Origin: Sciscionella marina DSM 45152
GTDB lineage: Bacteria; Actinomycetota; Actinomycetes; Mycobacteriales; Pseudonocardiaceae
Length of the DNA: 64,000 bases
Direction of reading: 5' to 3'
NCBI RefSeq assembly: GCF_000379465.1
Contig: NZ_KB905381.1
Span: 558,001-622,000, forward strand
Shown here: positions 1-8,358 of the stretch, piece after piece
Numbering within the stretch: the stretch's first letter is position 1
Layout: each line of letters begins with the position of its first letter
The notes under the pieces: generated by a model
What the model saw: only the letters and a program-made list of their open reading frames with translations
Databases searched by the model: none
Told to the model about the DNA's origin: nothing
Translations under genes and position numbers: made by a program

Positions 1-1
1 G

Positions 2-190
2 TGGGCCCCGCTGCACGAACAATGGGCGAACTTCTTCGGAAACCGCATCCTGGGTGGCGCGGTCATGTTCCTGAGCACGCTGCTGCTCTCGGTGATCGCC
101 GTGGAGCTGATGCTGCGCACCCCGTTCGCGAAGGCGCTGGTGGCCCGTTCGCCGTTGCGCAGGACCGCCTCGGCCGCGCGGCACGTCTGA
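2..190 (+). CDS. C-terminal end of a membrane protein (partial)
   Basis: The reading frame is open from the left edge to a TGA and gives the last 62 residues of a protein. The fragment holds one strongly hydrophobic segment (FLSTLLLSVIAVELML) followed by a basic tail rich in Arg and Ala, as expected for the last transmembrane helix and cytoplasmic tail of an integral membrane protein. The end resembles those of acyltransferase-3 family proteins, but the fragment is too short to assign. It converges on the trehalose-6-phosphate synthase gene. Confidence 0.55.
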   Translation, partial: WAPLHEQWANFFGNRILGGAVMFLSTLLLSVIAVELMLRTPFAKALVARSPLRRTASAARHV

Positions 191-306
191 CAACTCCCGT
201 TCCGCTGGCACGCGGCGAAGGCGCGCCATCACCCTGGCCGCCGAGCCCCGCAGGAGATCGCCACGCGGACTCCTGCTCGCGGCGGACGAGAGTTGTCCGA
301 CGCCCG

Positions 307-1734
307 CTAACCGTCCCCGCCGAGCGCGGTGAGGAACGAGCGCGCCCACCGGTCCACGTCATGGGTGAGCACCTGCCTGCGCAGCGCGCGCATCCGCCGC
401 CGCCCGTCCGTGGGGTCCAGTTCGAGCGCGGTGCGCAGGGCGTTCTTCACCCCGTCCAGATCGTGCGGGTTCACCAGGAAGGCACTGCTCAGTTCGGCGG
501 CCGCGCCGGTGAACTCGGAGAGCACCAGCGCGCCGCCGAGATCGTGGCGGCAGGCGACGTACTCCTTGCACACCAGGTTCATCCCGTCCCGCATCGGGGT
601 GACCACCATGACGTCGGCCGCGGAGAAGAAGGCGGCCAGTTCCTCGCGGTCCACCGACTGGTGCAGGTAGTGCACGACGGGGTGACCGACCCTGGCGAAC
701 TCCCCGTTCATCCGGCCGACCTGCTGTTCGATGTCCGCGCGCATCCGCACGTAGTGTTCGACCCGCTCGCGCGAGGGCGTGGCCAGCTGCACCATGACCA
801 CATCGGCCGGGTCGACGGTGCCCTCGTCGATCATCTCGTGCAGCGCGTGCAGCCGTACGTCGATGCCCTTGGTGTAGTCCAGCCGGTCAACCCCGAGCAG
901 CACCTTCTTCGGTTTGCCGAGGTCATCGCGGAGCTGGGCGGCCCGCTTGCGCACCCGCTCGGTCTTGGCGAGCGTGTCCAGGCCGCCCGCGTCGATGGAG
1001 ATCGGGAACGCGCCGACCCGTACGGTGCGGTCGCCCATCTGCACCGCGCCCGGCCGGTTGCGCACCCCGACCGCGGTCCGGGTCGGTTCGAGGCCGACCA
1101 GCTGGCGGGCCAGCCACAGAAAATTGCGCGCCCCGCCGGGCAGGTGGAACCCGACCAGATCGGCGCCGAGCAGCCCGCGCACGATCTCGGTGCGCCACGG
1201 CAGCTGCATGAACAGTTCGACCGGGGGAAACGGGATGTGCAGGAAGAAGCCGATCCGCAGGTCCGGGCGCAGTTCACGGAGCAGTTGCGGGACCAGCTGG
1301 AGCTGATAGTCCTGCACCCACACTGTCGCACCGGTGCTCGCGATCTCGGCGACGTGCTCGGCGAACCGGCGGTTCACCCGGACATAGGCGTCCCACCAGC
1401 TCCGGTCGAACACCGGGCGCACCACGACATCGTGATAGAGCGGCCAGAGTGTGGCGTTGGAGAAGCCCTCGTAGTAGTCGCGGTACTCATCGGCGCTGAG
1501 CGTGACCGGGTAGAGCAGCAGCCCGTCCTCGGTGAACGGGTCCACCTCGACATCCGAGACCCCCGGCCAGCCGACCCAGGCGCCGTGCTGATTGCGCAGG
1601 AACGGCGCCAGCGCGCTCACCAGTCCGCCCGGGCTGTGCTTCCACCGCTGCGAACCGTCGGGTAACCGTTCCAGGTCCACGGGAAGGCGGTTGGCGACGA
1701 CGATGAATTCGGCTTTCCCAGGTGCGGCGGCCAC
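307..1734 (-). CDS. otsA: Trehalose-6-phosphate synthase (GT20)
   Basis: Cytoplasmic glycosyltransferase of family GT20 that joins a nucleotide-activated glucose (UDP- or ADP-glucose) to glucose-6-phosphate, the first step of the OtsA-OtsB trehalose route. The 475-residue product starts with the family signature VVANRLPVD (residues 12-20), followed by [33 protein letters not shown] and the nucleotide-sugar-binding [11 protein letters not shown]. The end carries [16 protein letters not shown] and [11 protein letters not shown], so the domain is complete. I chose the GTG at 1734 because AAGGAGG lies nine bases upstream; the frame stays open for 28 more codons without a better start. No trehalose-6-phosphate phosphatase is adjacent. 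Confidence 0.95.
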   Translation of the reverse strand: MAAAPGKAEFIVVANRLPVDLERLPDGSQRWKHSPGGLVSALAPFLRNQHGAWVGWPGVSDVEVDPFTEDGLLLYPVTLSADEYRDYYEGFSNATLWPLYHDVVVRPVFDRSWWDAYVRVNRRFAEHVAEIASTGATVWVQDYQLQLVPQLLRELRPDLRIGFFLHIPFPPVELFMQLPWRTEIVRGLLGADLVGFHLPGGARNFLWLARQLVGLEPTRTAVGVRNRPGAVQMGDRTVRVGAFPISIDAGGLDTLAKTERVRKRAAQLRDDLGKPKKVLLGVDRLDYTKGIDVRLHALHEMIDEGTVDPADVVMVQLATPSRERVEHYVRMRADIEQQVGRMNGEFARVGHPVVHYLHQSVDREELAAFFSAADVMVVTPMRDGMNLVCKEYVACRHDLGGALVLSEFTGAAAELSSAFLVNPHDLDGVKNALRTALELDPTDGRRRMRALRRQVLTHDVDRWARSFLTALGGDG

Positions 1735-1814
1735 GGTGAGGTTCCTCCTTGGGCTTTGCCCCCACATTAACCACTCACCATCGCGGTGTGTAGCTACGAC
1801 AAGTGACGGTCGAC

Positions 1815-3650
1815 TCACTCCGGCCGCTTGAGCCGGGCCGCCGAATGGGGACTGAGGAACTGCCGCTGCCAGCGCCCGAGCCGCCTGCGCACCGGGTGCG
1901 CGAGGAACTGGCCGAGCACCACCCCGGCGCCCAGCGCGAGCGCGATCGTGACCGCGACCACGAGATTCACCCCGCCGTCGAGGATCTGCTGCGGGTTCTT
2001 GCTGCTGTTCACCAGCCCGTACAGCGCCCGGTAGGTGGAGAAACCGGGGAGCAGCGGGGTGAGACCGGCGACCGCCACGATCACCGGGGGAATGCGCAGC
2101 CGCCTGGTGAGCAGCCCGCCCGCGAAGCCGATCACCACCGCCGCGGCCGCCGAGGCGATGATCGGGCTCGACGCGGTAGCCAGCAATGCACCGTAGGCCG
2201 CGCCACCGAGTGCCCCCGCGGCCGCCGAGACCAGCAGCGTGCGGGTGCGCGCATAGCTGGCCAGCGCGTAGAACGCCGCGGCGGCAGCGCCCGCGAGCAT
2301 CAGCAACGGGACCTGTTGCACCGAGGTCGTCTTCGGCGGGTCCATGTCTCCCTCGGTGATACCGACCACCGCGGCGATCTTCACCGCGATCACCACGCCG
2401 GCGATCAGCCCGGCCGAGATCAGCGCGATTTCGATCGTCCGTCCTGCCGCCGTCACGTAATAGCCGGTCACCGCGTCCTGCACGGTCTGCACCACGGAGA
2501 GGCCGGAGAGCAATACCGTGATCGCCGCACCGATCACCAGCGAGGAATCGTTCCCGCCGAACAGTGTGTCGCCGAAGTGCACCACCACAAGGGCGAGGAA
2601 CGTGGCGAGCAGGCCGCCCACCAGCTGCTGGAAGAAGCTCGGCAGCGCCCGCTTGTTCAGGAACCGCCCCAGCCGGTCGATCACCGCCGAGATCACCGCG
2701 GTCACCACCGCCACCATCGGGGTCCCGTTGATCAGGATCGCGATCGAGGCCGCCATCCCCGCCCAGGCGAGCGTGGCCACCCAGCGCGGATACGGATGCC
2801 GCGCCTTCGTGATCCGCTCCAGCTCCGTGGACGCCTCGTACGGCCGGAACTTCCCGTTGCCGTTGATGATCCGCTGCAGCAGCTGGTCGGTCGCCTCCAG
2901 GCGCGTGTAGTCACTGCCCCGCGCGCGCACCAGGCGCACCGCCGTGATCGGGTTCACATCCGAACCGCGGTGCACCGAGACCGTGATCGACGAGAAGATC
3001 ACGTCCACCTCGCAGTGCGGCAGACCGTAGGCCTCCGTCACCGAGTAGATCGCCTCGGTCGTGTCCGCAGCGCCCGCGCCGCAGGCCATCTTCACCTCGC
3101 CGATGCGCAGTGCCAGATCCAGCACCAGCTGCACCTGCGATTCGCCGGGAAGCTCCGGACCGTAGGTCGCGTTGTCCGCGATCGGGGTCGCCGGGCGGAG
3201 CCCCGAATCCGTGCCCTGGCGCGCCCTGCGGAGGCCCGGAACCCTGCGGTGTGGGCGGTCCTGCTTCGGCCGATCCGGTTTCGGCCGCGAATGCTGCCTC
3301 CCGGGCGGCGCCACCCGCTCCGTCGACGCCTGCGAGCCCGGCGGTTCCGGTACCGGACTGCCCGAGGCCGGACCGGTCGCCGTCGGGTGGTTCGAGCCCG
3401 GTGCGTTCGAGCCCGGTGCGTTCGAGGCCGGGTAGTTCGCTGTGGGTGTGTTCGACGCCGGTCGGTCCGGCGCGGGTGCGTTCGACGCCGGGTTGTCCGA
3501 TACCGGCGTGAAGAACTTCGTCCGCGACTGCGAACGCTCCCGTTCCCGGGCGGCCGCCGCGCGATGCTCGTCCGTCACCGCGTGCTCGGCGAGCGGATCA
3601 CGCTCCGGCTTCCCCCGGTCCGTTGGCGGCACCACATACCTCACAATCAT
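1815..3650 (-). CDS. ThrE-family threonine/serine exporter with a long disordered N-terminus
   Basis: Predicted inner-membrane amino-acid exporter of the ThrE family (fused ThrE and ThrE_2 membrane domains). The 611-residue product has a conserved cytoplasmic segment from about residue 175 ([20 protein letters not shown]) and then about ten hydrophobic helices to residue 590. The first 170 residues are low complexity and hydrophilic: Pro/Ala/Ser/Asn-rich repeats (residues 52-95) and an Arg/Lys/Pro-rich stretch. ThrE of Corynebacterium is about 490 residues, so the extra length is this tail. The start at 3650 is the ATG after AGGGGCGACA; nearby GTG codons are possible. The real substrate cannot be read from sequence. 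Confidence 0.85.
   Translation of the reverse strand: MIVRYVVPPTDRGKPERDPLAEHAVTDEHRAAAARERERSQSRTKFFTPVSDNPASNAPAPDRPASNTPTANYPASNAPGSNAPGSNHPTATGPASGSPVPEPPGSQASTERVAPPGRQHSRPKPDRPKQDRPHRRVPGLRRARQGTDSGLRPATPIADNATYGPELPGESQVQLVLDLALRIGEVKMACGAGAADTTEAIYSVTEAYGLPHCEVDVIFSSITVSVHRGSDVNPITAVRLVRARGSDYTRLEATDQLLQRIINGNGKFRPYEASTELERITKARHPYPRWVATLAWAGMAASIAILINGTPMVAVVTAVISAVIDRLGRFLNKRALPSFFQQLVGGLLATFLALVVVHFGDTLFGGNDSSLVIGAAITVLLSGLSVVQTVQDAVTGYYVTAAGRTIEIALISAGLIAGVVIAVKIAAVVGITEGDMDPPKTTSVQQVPLLMLAGAAAAAFYALASYARTRTLLVSAAAGALGGAAYGALLATASSPIIASAAAAVVIGFAGGLLTRRLRIPPVIVAVAGLTPLLPGFSTYRALYGLVNSSKNPQQILDGGVNLVVAVTIALALGAGVVLGQFLAHPVRRRLGRWQRQFLSPHSAARLKRPE
3366..3497 (-). repeat. Degenerate Asn-Ala-Pro coding repeat
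   Basis: Inside the N-terminal tail of the ThrE-like exporter, units of 15 bases (five residues, such as [15 protein letters not shown]) repeat imperfectly about eight times. Two adjacent copies near 3405-3434 are nearly identical at the DNA level, suggesting recent slippage expansion. The encoded peptide should be disordered and exposed to the cytoplasm. Confidence 0.7.
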
Positions 3651-3766
3651 TGTCGCCCCTGGTCTCCCCGTAATCGTGCACGGCGGGCGTACCGCACGTC
3701 CACCGCACCACACCAGGACCACACCCACCGGCTACGATGAGCCTGGCCGCCGGTCACTGCGGCCAC

Positions 3767-3842
3767 GCCGGCCTAGCTCAATCGGCAGAGCACCTGTCTT
3801 GTAAACAGGAGGTTAGGGGTTCGATTCCCCTGGCCGGCTCCA
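3767..3842 (+). tRNA. tRNA-Thr (anticodon UGU)
   Basis: A full cloverleaf can be folded. The acceptor stem GCCGGCC pairs with GGCCGGC, the D stem is GCTC/GAGC, and the anticodon stem CCTGT/ACAGG encloses the loop CTTGTAA, giving anticodon TGT. The T arm is AGGGG-TTCGATT-CCCCT. The discriminator base is T and the CCA end is encoded at 3840-3842. A TACGAT box at 3733-3738 may be the -10 element. Confidence 0.97.
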
Positions 3843-3994
3843 CGTTCGACCAGGGGGTACCGACCGGCGAGCCGGTCGACCGCGATGCCCCGGTTCGCGA
3901 CCGGTTTCCCGGCGCACGCGGCGAGTGGCCCCGGATCGGTCTGACGTCGCCGGATGGAGCGTGGGAGGCCCGCGAGGGCGGCAAGGAGTCGTTG

Positions 3995-4252
3995 ATGCTG
4001 AACCTGTTTCCGAACGCACGACAAGACGCTCGAATTGTTCGCTTGGAGGCGCAGGTCGCCTACCTCGCCGGACAGCTGGGTGTCGGGCCCGAGGAACTCG
4101 AGGCGCATGCGGCGCCGGACGTTCCCGCCGAGGTTCGCCGACTGGCCGCGGAAGGCAAGAAGATCAAAGCGATCAAGGTCTACCGCGAGGCGACTGGCGC
4201 GTCGCTCGCGGCGGCCAAGCGTGCGGTCGATGCGGTCAGCTCGCTCTCCTGA
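3995..4252 (+). CDS. Small protein with a ribosomal L7/L12 C-terminal-like domain
   Basis: The 85-residue product has an amphipathic N-terminal helix (residues 10-30) and a C-terminal segment (about 45-83) matching the L7/L12 C-terminal fold, with the pattern GKKIKAIKVYREATG then LAAAKRAVDAV. In L7/L12 this domain recruits GTPase translation factors, but this protein lacks the ribosome-anchoring N-terminal domain and hinge, so it is not rplL itself. Such free-standing domains occur in actinomycetes without a known role. The ATG at 3995 is chosen because AAGGAG lies eight bases upstream. It follows tRNA-Thr by about 150 bases and could share its transcript. Confidence 0.8.
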   Translation: MLNLFPNARQDARIVRLEAQVAYLAGQLGVGPEELEAHAAPDVPAEVRRLAAEGKKIKAIKVYREATGASLAAAKRAVDAVSSLS

Positions 4253-4318
4253 CGGGGCTTCGGGCCGCGTCCGGTGGCGCGTTCACTGGCCACTGTCGTG
4301 GGAACCGGGGGAATTGAA

Positions 4319-4867
4319 GTGCCTGACCTGACCGCAACGGCGGCGCAACGACCGCGTTGGATGTGGGTATGTGCTTGGCTGGCCGTGGGTGCCGCCGCGC
4401 CGACGGTGCTCTGGCGTGCGGTTGTCGGACTCGGTGCACCGCTCGGCACGCCGGTGTCCTGGCGGGCAGCTCAGCATATTCCCGGAAGCGGCACCGTCTA
4501 CGTGCTCGTGCTCTCGCTGCTGGAGCTGGTTGCGGCACTGTCGACGCTGGCTCTGGCGCACCCCGACGGGGATCGAATTCCTCGCTGGAGTCCCGTCGCG
4601 CGGCGTTCCCGGGTACCCGTGGCACTGGTTGCCGGGGTCGCGTTGGCCGGTGTGGTCGTCCTGGCGTTCCTGTGCCTCGCCGGTGCGCTGCATTGGAGTA
4701 GTGTCGATCCCTTCGCGGGTGCACCGTTTACTGCCTGGGCGGCCCTGTGCCGGGCCTGTTATCTGGTGGCGCCACTGTGGCCCGTGTTTCTCGGCATCAC
4801 CACTTGTGGCTACCTGCGCTGCCGCCGGACCGGCGGGGTGCATGCACGAGACGTCACCTCGGCATGA
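4319..4867 (+). CDS. Four-helix integral membrane protein, function unknown
   Basis: The 182-residue product shows four hydrophobic segments: around residues 15-37 (WMWVCAWLAVGAAAPTVLW), 57-80 (VYVLVLSLLELVAALSTLAL), 98-123 (VALVAGVALAGVVVLAFLCL) and 139-162. The C-terminus is basic and hydrophilic. The best start is the GTG at 4319, preceded by GGGGGA; an upstream in-frame ATG at 4274 has no ribosome-binding site. I do not recognise the family. It stands alone, with the next gene converging. Confidence 0.7.
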   Translation: MPDLTATAAQRPRWMWVCAWLAVGAAAPTVLWRAVVGLGAPLGTPVSWRAAQHIPGSGTVYVLVLSLLELVAALSTLALAHPDGDRIPRWSPVARRSRVPVALVAGVALAGVVVLAFLCLAGALHWSSVDPFAGAPFTAWAALCRACYLVAPLWPVFLGITTCGYLRCRRTGGVHARDVTSA

Positions 4868-4994
4868 TCGACGCCCCGCCGATCCTCCGTGCGAACCTCG
4901 CCTGGGTGCCGGTGCCACGAAGCTCGATGCGAGTCTGCTCCGGTGATCACCACACTGTTCCGCGGCGGTGCGGCCACGATCGATGCCGTTCGGC

Positions 4995-5933
4995 TCAGCT
5001 GGGCCGCTGTCTCGTGAACACGGCGTGGATCGTGACGATCCCGGTGGCGACCAGGGTGAGCAGTCCGAGCAGTGCGAGGGCGCTCGCGGCGATCGGGGCC
5101 GTGCCGAATCGGGTCGGTTCGATGCCGAACGCGGCTTCGATGACGACCACGGCCGTGCACAGGAGATAACCGGTACTGCCGAGGATGACGATCCGGGTGC
5201 GCCGCGGCGCGCTCCAGCCGGTGTGCGTGGTCAGCCAGGCGAGTGCGGGGAGGACGAGGATGCCCTGCATGGCGACGGCGTGCGCGGGAACGAGGACGGT
5301 GGCGGCCCAGTAGGCGGCCTCGAGCGAGACGGTGAACATGGTCCGTTCGCCGATAGCGATCATCGCGGCGCCGATCAGCAGGGCGAGGATGAGGCTGAAG
5401 AACCCGCACAGCACGGCGATTCTGGTGGCGCGGGTGTCGAACGGCACCGGTTTGCGGATGGCGGCGATGGTCAGCGCGAGGATGCTGAGCACGATCACGC
5501 CACCACCGAAGGCCGCCGCCATGGCGAATACGCTGTCGACCGGGGTCGTGGTGTTGAAGTGTGAGGGGACGCTGCGCCATGCCTGGATGGTGATCGCGAG
5601 GACTTCGACGACGCAGGCCGTCGCGAAAAGGCCGAGTGCCGGAGCGCGTGAGCGTGCGGACGGGGCGATCCGGGTGCTCGCCGCGGTGACGGCGAACAGT
5701 GTCGCGCCGAAGGCGAGGCCGAACTCCGCGGGTTTGCGCCAGGAGACCGGTCCGGTCCAGGGGCCGCCGAGCACCGCTTGCGCGAGCAGGTGCAGCAGGC
5801 CGAGCAGGACGAGTGCCGCCGCGATCCGGTAGCAGGCCCGTTCGAGCCGCCCCGCGCCCGAGTATCCGGCAGCGAGTTCGCCGTAGAGGGCCCGTACCGG
5901 GCTGGTCACCGCACTGATCGTGGTTAGTTCCAC
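4995..5933 (-). CDS. Polytopic membrane protein divergent from a MarR regulator
   Basis: The 312-residue product has about eight hydrophobic helices, beginning near residue 35 (IAAALVLLGLLHLLAQAVL), joined by short loops; one early loop carries GPWTGPVSWRKPAEFG. No catalytic motif or known transporter signature is visible. I placed the start at the GTG at 5933, where the hydrophobic protein begins; a TTGACA box on the minus strand (5963-5968) lies at promoter distance and there is no Shine-Dalgarno, so the transcript may be leaderless. The gene shares its promoter region, including a perfect palindrome, with the divergent MarR gene, so MarR control is likely. Confidence 0.7.
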   Translation of the reverse strand: MELTTISAVTSPVRALYGELAAGYSGAGRLERACYRIAAALVLLGLLHLLAQAVLGGPWTGPVSWRKPAEFGLAFGATLFAVTAASTRIAPSARSRAPALGLFATACVVEVLAITIQAWRSVPSHFNTTTPVDSVFAMAAAFGGGVIVLSILALTIAAIRKPVPFDTRATRIAVLCGFFSLILALLIGAAMIAIGERTMFTVSLEAAYWAATVLVPAHAVAMQGILVLPALAWLTTHTGWSAPRRTRIVILGSTGYLLCTAVVVIEAAFGIEPTRFGTAPIAASALALLGLLTLVATGIVTIHAVFTRQRPS

Positions 5934-5951
5934 GCGATAATGATTTATCGC
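5934..5951. promoter_or_regulatory. Palindromic operator between MarR and membrane-protein genes
   Basis: GCGATAA-TGAT-TTATCGC is a perfect inverted repeat with seven-base arms. It directly abuts the start codon of the minus-strand membrane protein and lies 33 bases before the MarR start. This fits the AT-rich palindromes bound by MarR dimers, so autoregulation and control of the divergent gene is the simplest reading. Confidence 0.65.
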
Positions 5952-5984
5952 ATGTAATGGTTTGTCAAGTGATACTATTCGGTC

Positions 5985-6479
5985 GTGCGGGCGAACGAGA
6001 AGGCGCGGAAACCGCGCGGACACGGCAATGCATTCCTGCTCACGCAGATCGGGGCGAGGGCCGCGCAGCGTTATGGTCAGCGCATCGGCGGTATCGAGTT
6101 GACCCCGGCGCACAGTGGGTTGCTGTTCGCGATCGACCGTGAGCCGGGGCTGAGTCAGCAGGCGCTCGCCGCGAAACTGGACACCGCAGCGACCCGCCTC
6201 GTCGCGTTGCTGGATGATCTGGAGCAGCGCGGCGCGATCGAACGTCGCCGCAATCCGGAGGACCGGCGGCACAATGCCTTGCACCTCACCGAGGAGGGTG
6301 CCGGGCTGCTGGGCGAGGTTCGCACGGTCGCCGCCGAGCACGAGCGGGATCTCACCGCGCCCCTGACCGAGGCGGAACGCGTCGAACTGCACGGTCTGCT
6401 CACGCGCATCGCCGATCACCTCGGGCTCACCCCGGGCGTGCATCCCGGCTATCGGAACTACGGCACGGATTGTCCGTAA
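5985..6479 (+). CDS. MarR-family transcriptional regulator
   Basis: The 164-residue product has the MarR winged-helix layout: an N-terminal dimerisation helix, LTPAHSGLLFAIDREPG, the recognition part LSQQALAAKLDTAATRLVALLDDLEQRG, and the wing IERRRNPEDRRHNALHLTEEG. The GTG start lies six bases after the -10-like box TACTAT (5973-5978), with no ribosome-binding site, so the message is probably leaderless. The last 22 bases overlap the convergent DinB gene. It most likely represses itself and the divergent membrane protein through the palindrome at 5934-5951. Confidence 0.9.
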   Translation: MRANEKARKPRGHGNAFLLTQIGARAAQRYGQRIGGIELTPAHSGLLFAIDREPGLSQQALAAKLDTAATRLVALLDDLEQRGAIERRRNPEDRRHNALHLTEEGAGLLGEVRTVAAEHERDLTAPLTEAERVELHGLLTRIADHLGLTPGVHPGYRNYGTDCP

Positions 6480-6958
6480 CCGGCCTGGATCTGTTCGCGC
6501 AGGATGTCGCCGTGCCCCGCGTGCCGGGCGAATTCCTCGGTCATGGCGAGCAGCGTCCAGCGCATGCTGACGGTTCCCTCCGCCGGGATGTCCACGGTGT
6601 CGTCGAGGGCGAAGCGGGCGGCGATCTCCCGCGAGCGCCCGCTTGCCCGTTCGAATTCGGCGATCACCTCGGCCAGGGTCTCGTTTTCGGTGACGGTGAA
6701 GGTGCCGAGGTCGCGCTTCGAGTATCCGTCGCATTCGGATTCCTCGAGTCCCGCCCAGAATCGCTGGAACCAGATCCGTTCGGCGGCCGCGGCGTGTTTG
6801 AGTACGGAGATCGGTGTCGTCAGGGACGGCACGAGCCGTCTGCGGGCCTCGGTTTCGGAGAGTCCGCGTGCGGTCTCGATCAGGGCCTCGCGGTTGCGAT
6901 CGAGCAGGTTCTCGATGATCGCCCGTTCGGCGCCATCGGTGATTCGGTTGATACTCAT
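6458..6958 (-). CDS. DinB-family (DUF664-like) protein
   Basis: The 166-residue product fits the four-helix DinB/YfiT-like fold, a metal-binding bundle often linked to thiol-dependent transferases. Visible hallmarks are the N-terminal LLDRNREALIETARGLSETEARRR, the first metal-site helix SVLKHAAAAERIWFQRF, and the C-terminal RWTLLAMTEEFARHAGHGDILREQI with its conserved HAGHGDILRE metal site. I prefer the ATG at 6958, seven bases after GGAG, over one four codons upstream. Enzymes of this fold in actinomycetes often use mycothiol; the substrate here is unknown. Confidence 0.85.
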   Translation of the reverse strand: MSINRITDGAERAIIENLLDRNREALIETARGLSETEARRRLVPSLTTPISVLKHAAAAERIWFQRFWAGLEESECDGYSKRDLGTFTVTENETLAEVIAEFERASGRSREIAARFALDDTVDIPAEGTVSMRWTLLAMTEEFARHAGHGDILREQIQAGYGQSVP

Positions 6959-7155
6959 GGGTTTCTCCATTCTTGTGCGCCCCGAGGGCGCGATCGGCCG
7001 ACCGGAAAATGGTCCGGTGTGGGAATTCGAAGACCGGGACGATGTGTCCGGAAACGGAAAACGGGCTGTCGGGAGCTGAACGCGTCACCGGCGCCGAGCT
7101 GCCATCGTGCCGGGTGTTCTCCCGTTCCGTCAAGACGGTTTCGTGGGCCAGGTCC

Positions 7156-7716
7156 TCAGGAGGGAAGGAAAGCCGCGATCGCCTCGTCGGCCAGCAGCGC
7201 GGACCGCGGGGTCTCCGGATCGGTTTGGGCCAGCTGCGACAGTCCGAGGATGGCCGCGTAGGCGACCCTGGCCCGGGACGCGGCCCGGGCCGGTGGCAGG
7301 CCGAGTTCGCCGTAGGTCTGCGTCAGGAGCTCCAGCCGAGCCCGGTTCACCCGGCGCACCACCTCGGTGACCCGGGGATCGTTGCGGTCGCCGAGCAGAC
7401 TCAGGTGCACCGATGGTGCCAGCGGCTGGACGGAGTGCACGACGGCGGTGAGCAGCTCGCGCAACCGCTGTGCCGGGTCGGTGATCGCGGCGAATTCGGC
7501 GAGGCCCGCCTCGCCGTGGCCGCGCGCCCATTCGGTGAGTGCCGCGGCGATCAGCTCGTCGCGGTTGCGGTAGTGGGCGTAGAAGCTGCCCTTGGTCACA
7601 CCGAGTGTCCGGGCGAGTGGCTCGACCGCGACCGCGGCCAGTCCGCCGTCCGCGATCGCCTGCAGTGCGGCCCGCGCCCAGTCCTGGGCGGACAACCGGG
7701 TCGACTCGCTCACCAT
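7156..7716 (-). CDS. TetR-family regulator
   Basis: The 186-residue product has a TetR DNA-binding head, with ALQAIADGGLAAVAVEPLARTLGVTKGSFYAHYRNRDELIAAAL across residues 17-60, and a variable helical ligand domain. The ATG at 7716 lies seven bases after a TATTCT box (minus strand, 7724-7729), so the transcript is likely leaderless. Three copies of a 16-bp palindrome fill the space between this gene and the divergent cupin gene, and the nearest copy overlaps this gene's own -10 box. Autorepression and control of the cupin gene are therefore strongly suggested. Confidence 0.9.
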   Translation of the reverse strand: MVSESTRLSAQDWARAALQAIADGGLAAVAVEPLARTLGVTKGSFYAHYRNRDELIAAALTEWARGHGEAGLAEFAAITDPAQRLRELLTAVVHSVQPLAPSVHLSLLGDRNDPRVTEVVRRVNRARLELLTQTYGELGLPPARAASRARVAYAAILGLSQLAQTDPETPRSALLADEAIAAFLPS

Positions 7717-7725
7717 GGGCAAGAG

Positions 7726-7792
7726 AATACGCCCGCGTATTGACCGGTCCGCGAACGCAGGATACGGTGGCGTATCAATACGCAACCGTATT
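7726..7792. promoter_or_regulatory. Triple TetR operator covering two promoters
   Basis: Three palindromes share the pattern NATACG-N4-CGTATN: 7726-7741 (spacer CCCG), 7761-7776 (GTGG) and 7777-7792 (CAAC). The second and third are directly adjacent. A plus-strand promoter, TTGACC (7740-7745), 17 bases, TACGGT (7763-7768), is covered by sites one and two, and the TetR gene's own -10 box overlaps site one. The identical half-sites are read directly; binding by the neighbouring TetR is inferred. Confidence 0.85.
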
Positions 7793-7815
7793 GAGTTGGC
7801 GATGGGGTGATTCGG

Positions 7816-8352
7816 ATGGGCATTCGCCGGGTGGTCACCGGCCACGACTCCGCGGGACGGTCCCGGGTCGCCGATGACCAGGTCGTCGAGCCGATCACGT
7901 CCGGGCTGTTGCCCGGCTGCGCGGCCTATCGGCTGTGGGGCAGGGATGAGCGGCCCACGTTTCCGGACGGCGGTTCGCCGCGTGGCGCCGAGGCGTACTA
8001 CCCGCCCCGGGACGGCTCGCGCTTCATGATCAACACCATCGCGCCGGGCGACCTGGTTCCGCCTCCCGATCTCGATGAGGCGGCGGCCCGTGCCGAACTG
8101 GAACGGCTCATGCCGGGCGCGCTGGCCGCCATGGAGCGCGATGCGCCGGGCATGCACACCACCGACAGCATCGACTACGTCCTGGTGGTCTCGGGCGAGG
8201 TCACCCTCGAACTCGACGACGGCGCCCGGACGGTGCTGCGCGCGGGCGATGTGGTCGTGCAGAACGGTACCCGGCATGCCTGGCGCAACCACGGCACCGA
8301 ACCGTGTTCGATTGTCGGCGTCGCCATCGGTGCGGATCGGAGCCGCGGTTGA
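7816..8352 (+). CDS. Cupin-domain protein
   Basis: The 178-residue product ends in a cupin barrel (about residues 110-172): DSIDYVLVVSGEVTLELDDG, then VLRAGDVVVQNGTRHAWRN. The second motif keeps the metal-ligand His (RHAW) and the first has YVLVVSGE in place of the usual histidine pair, so metal binding is uncertain. The N-terminal half (RMGIRRVVTGHD, a KVVADG-like lead-in) matches small cupins that act on or sense hydrophobic compounds. I chose the ATG at 7816 after GGGG; a GTG nine bases upstream is possible. It is divergent from TetR and should be released when that repressor binds its ligand. Confidence 0.8.
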   Translation: MGIRRVVTGHDSAGRSRVADDQVVEPITSGLLPGCAAYRLWGRDERPTFPDGGSPRGAEAYYPPRDGSRFMINTIAPGDLVPPPDLDEAAARAELERLMPGALAAMERDAPGMHTTDSIDYVLVVSGEVTLELDDGARTVLRAGDVVVQNGTRHAWRNHGTEPCSIVGVAIGADRSRG

Positions 8353-8358
8353 TGCCGT

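Noticed and set aside
183-300. GACAACTC and GAGTTGTC inverted repeat after the first gene
   Set aside because: Arms are nearly 100 bases apart with no T-run, so neither a terminator nor a compact operator is convincing.
1803-3740. A 645-codon plus-strand open frame opposite the ThrE-type gene
   Set aside because: The product is Arg/His-rich without hydrophobic or domain structure. The minus strand gives a membrane protein of a known family.
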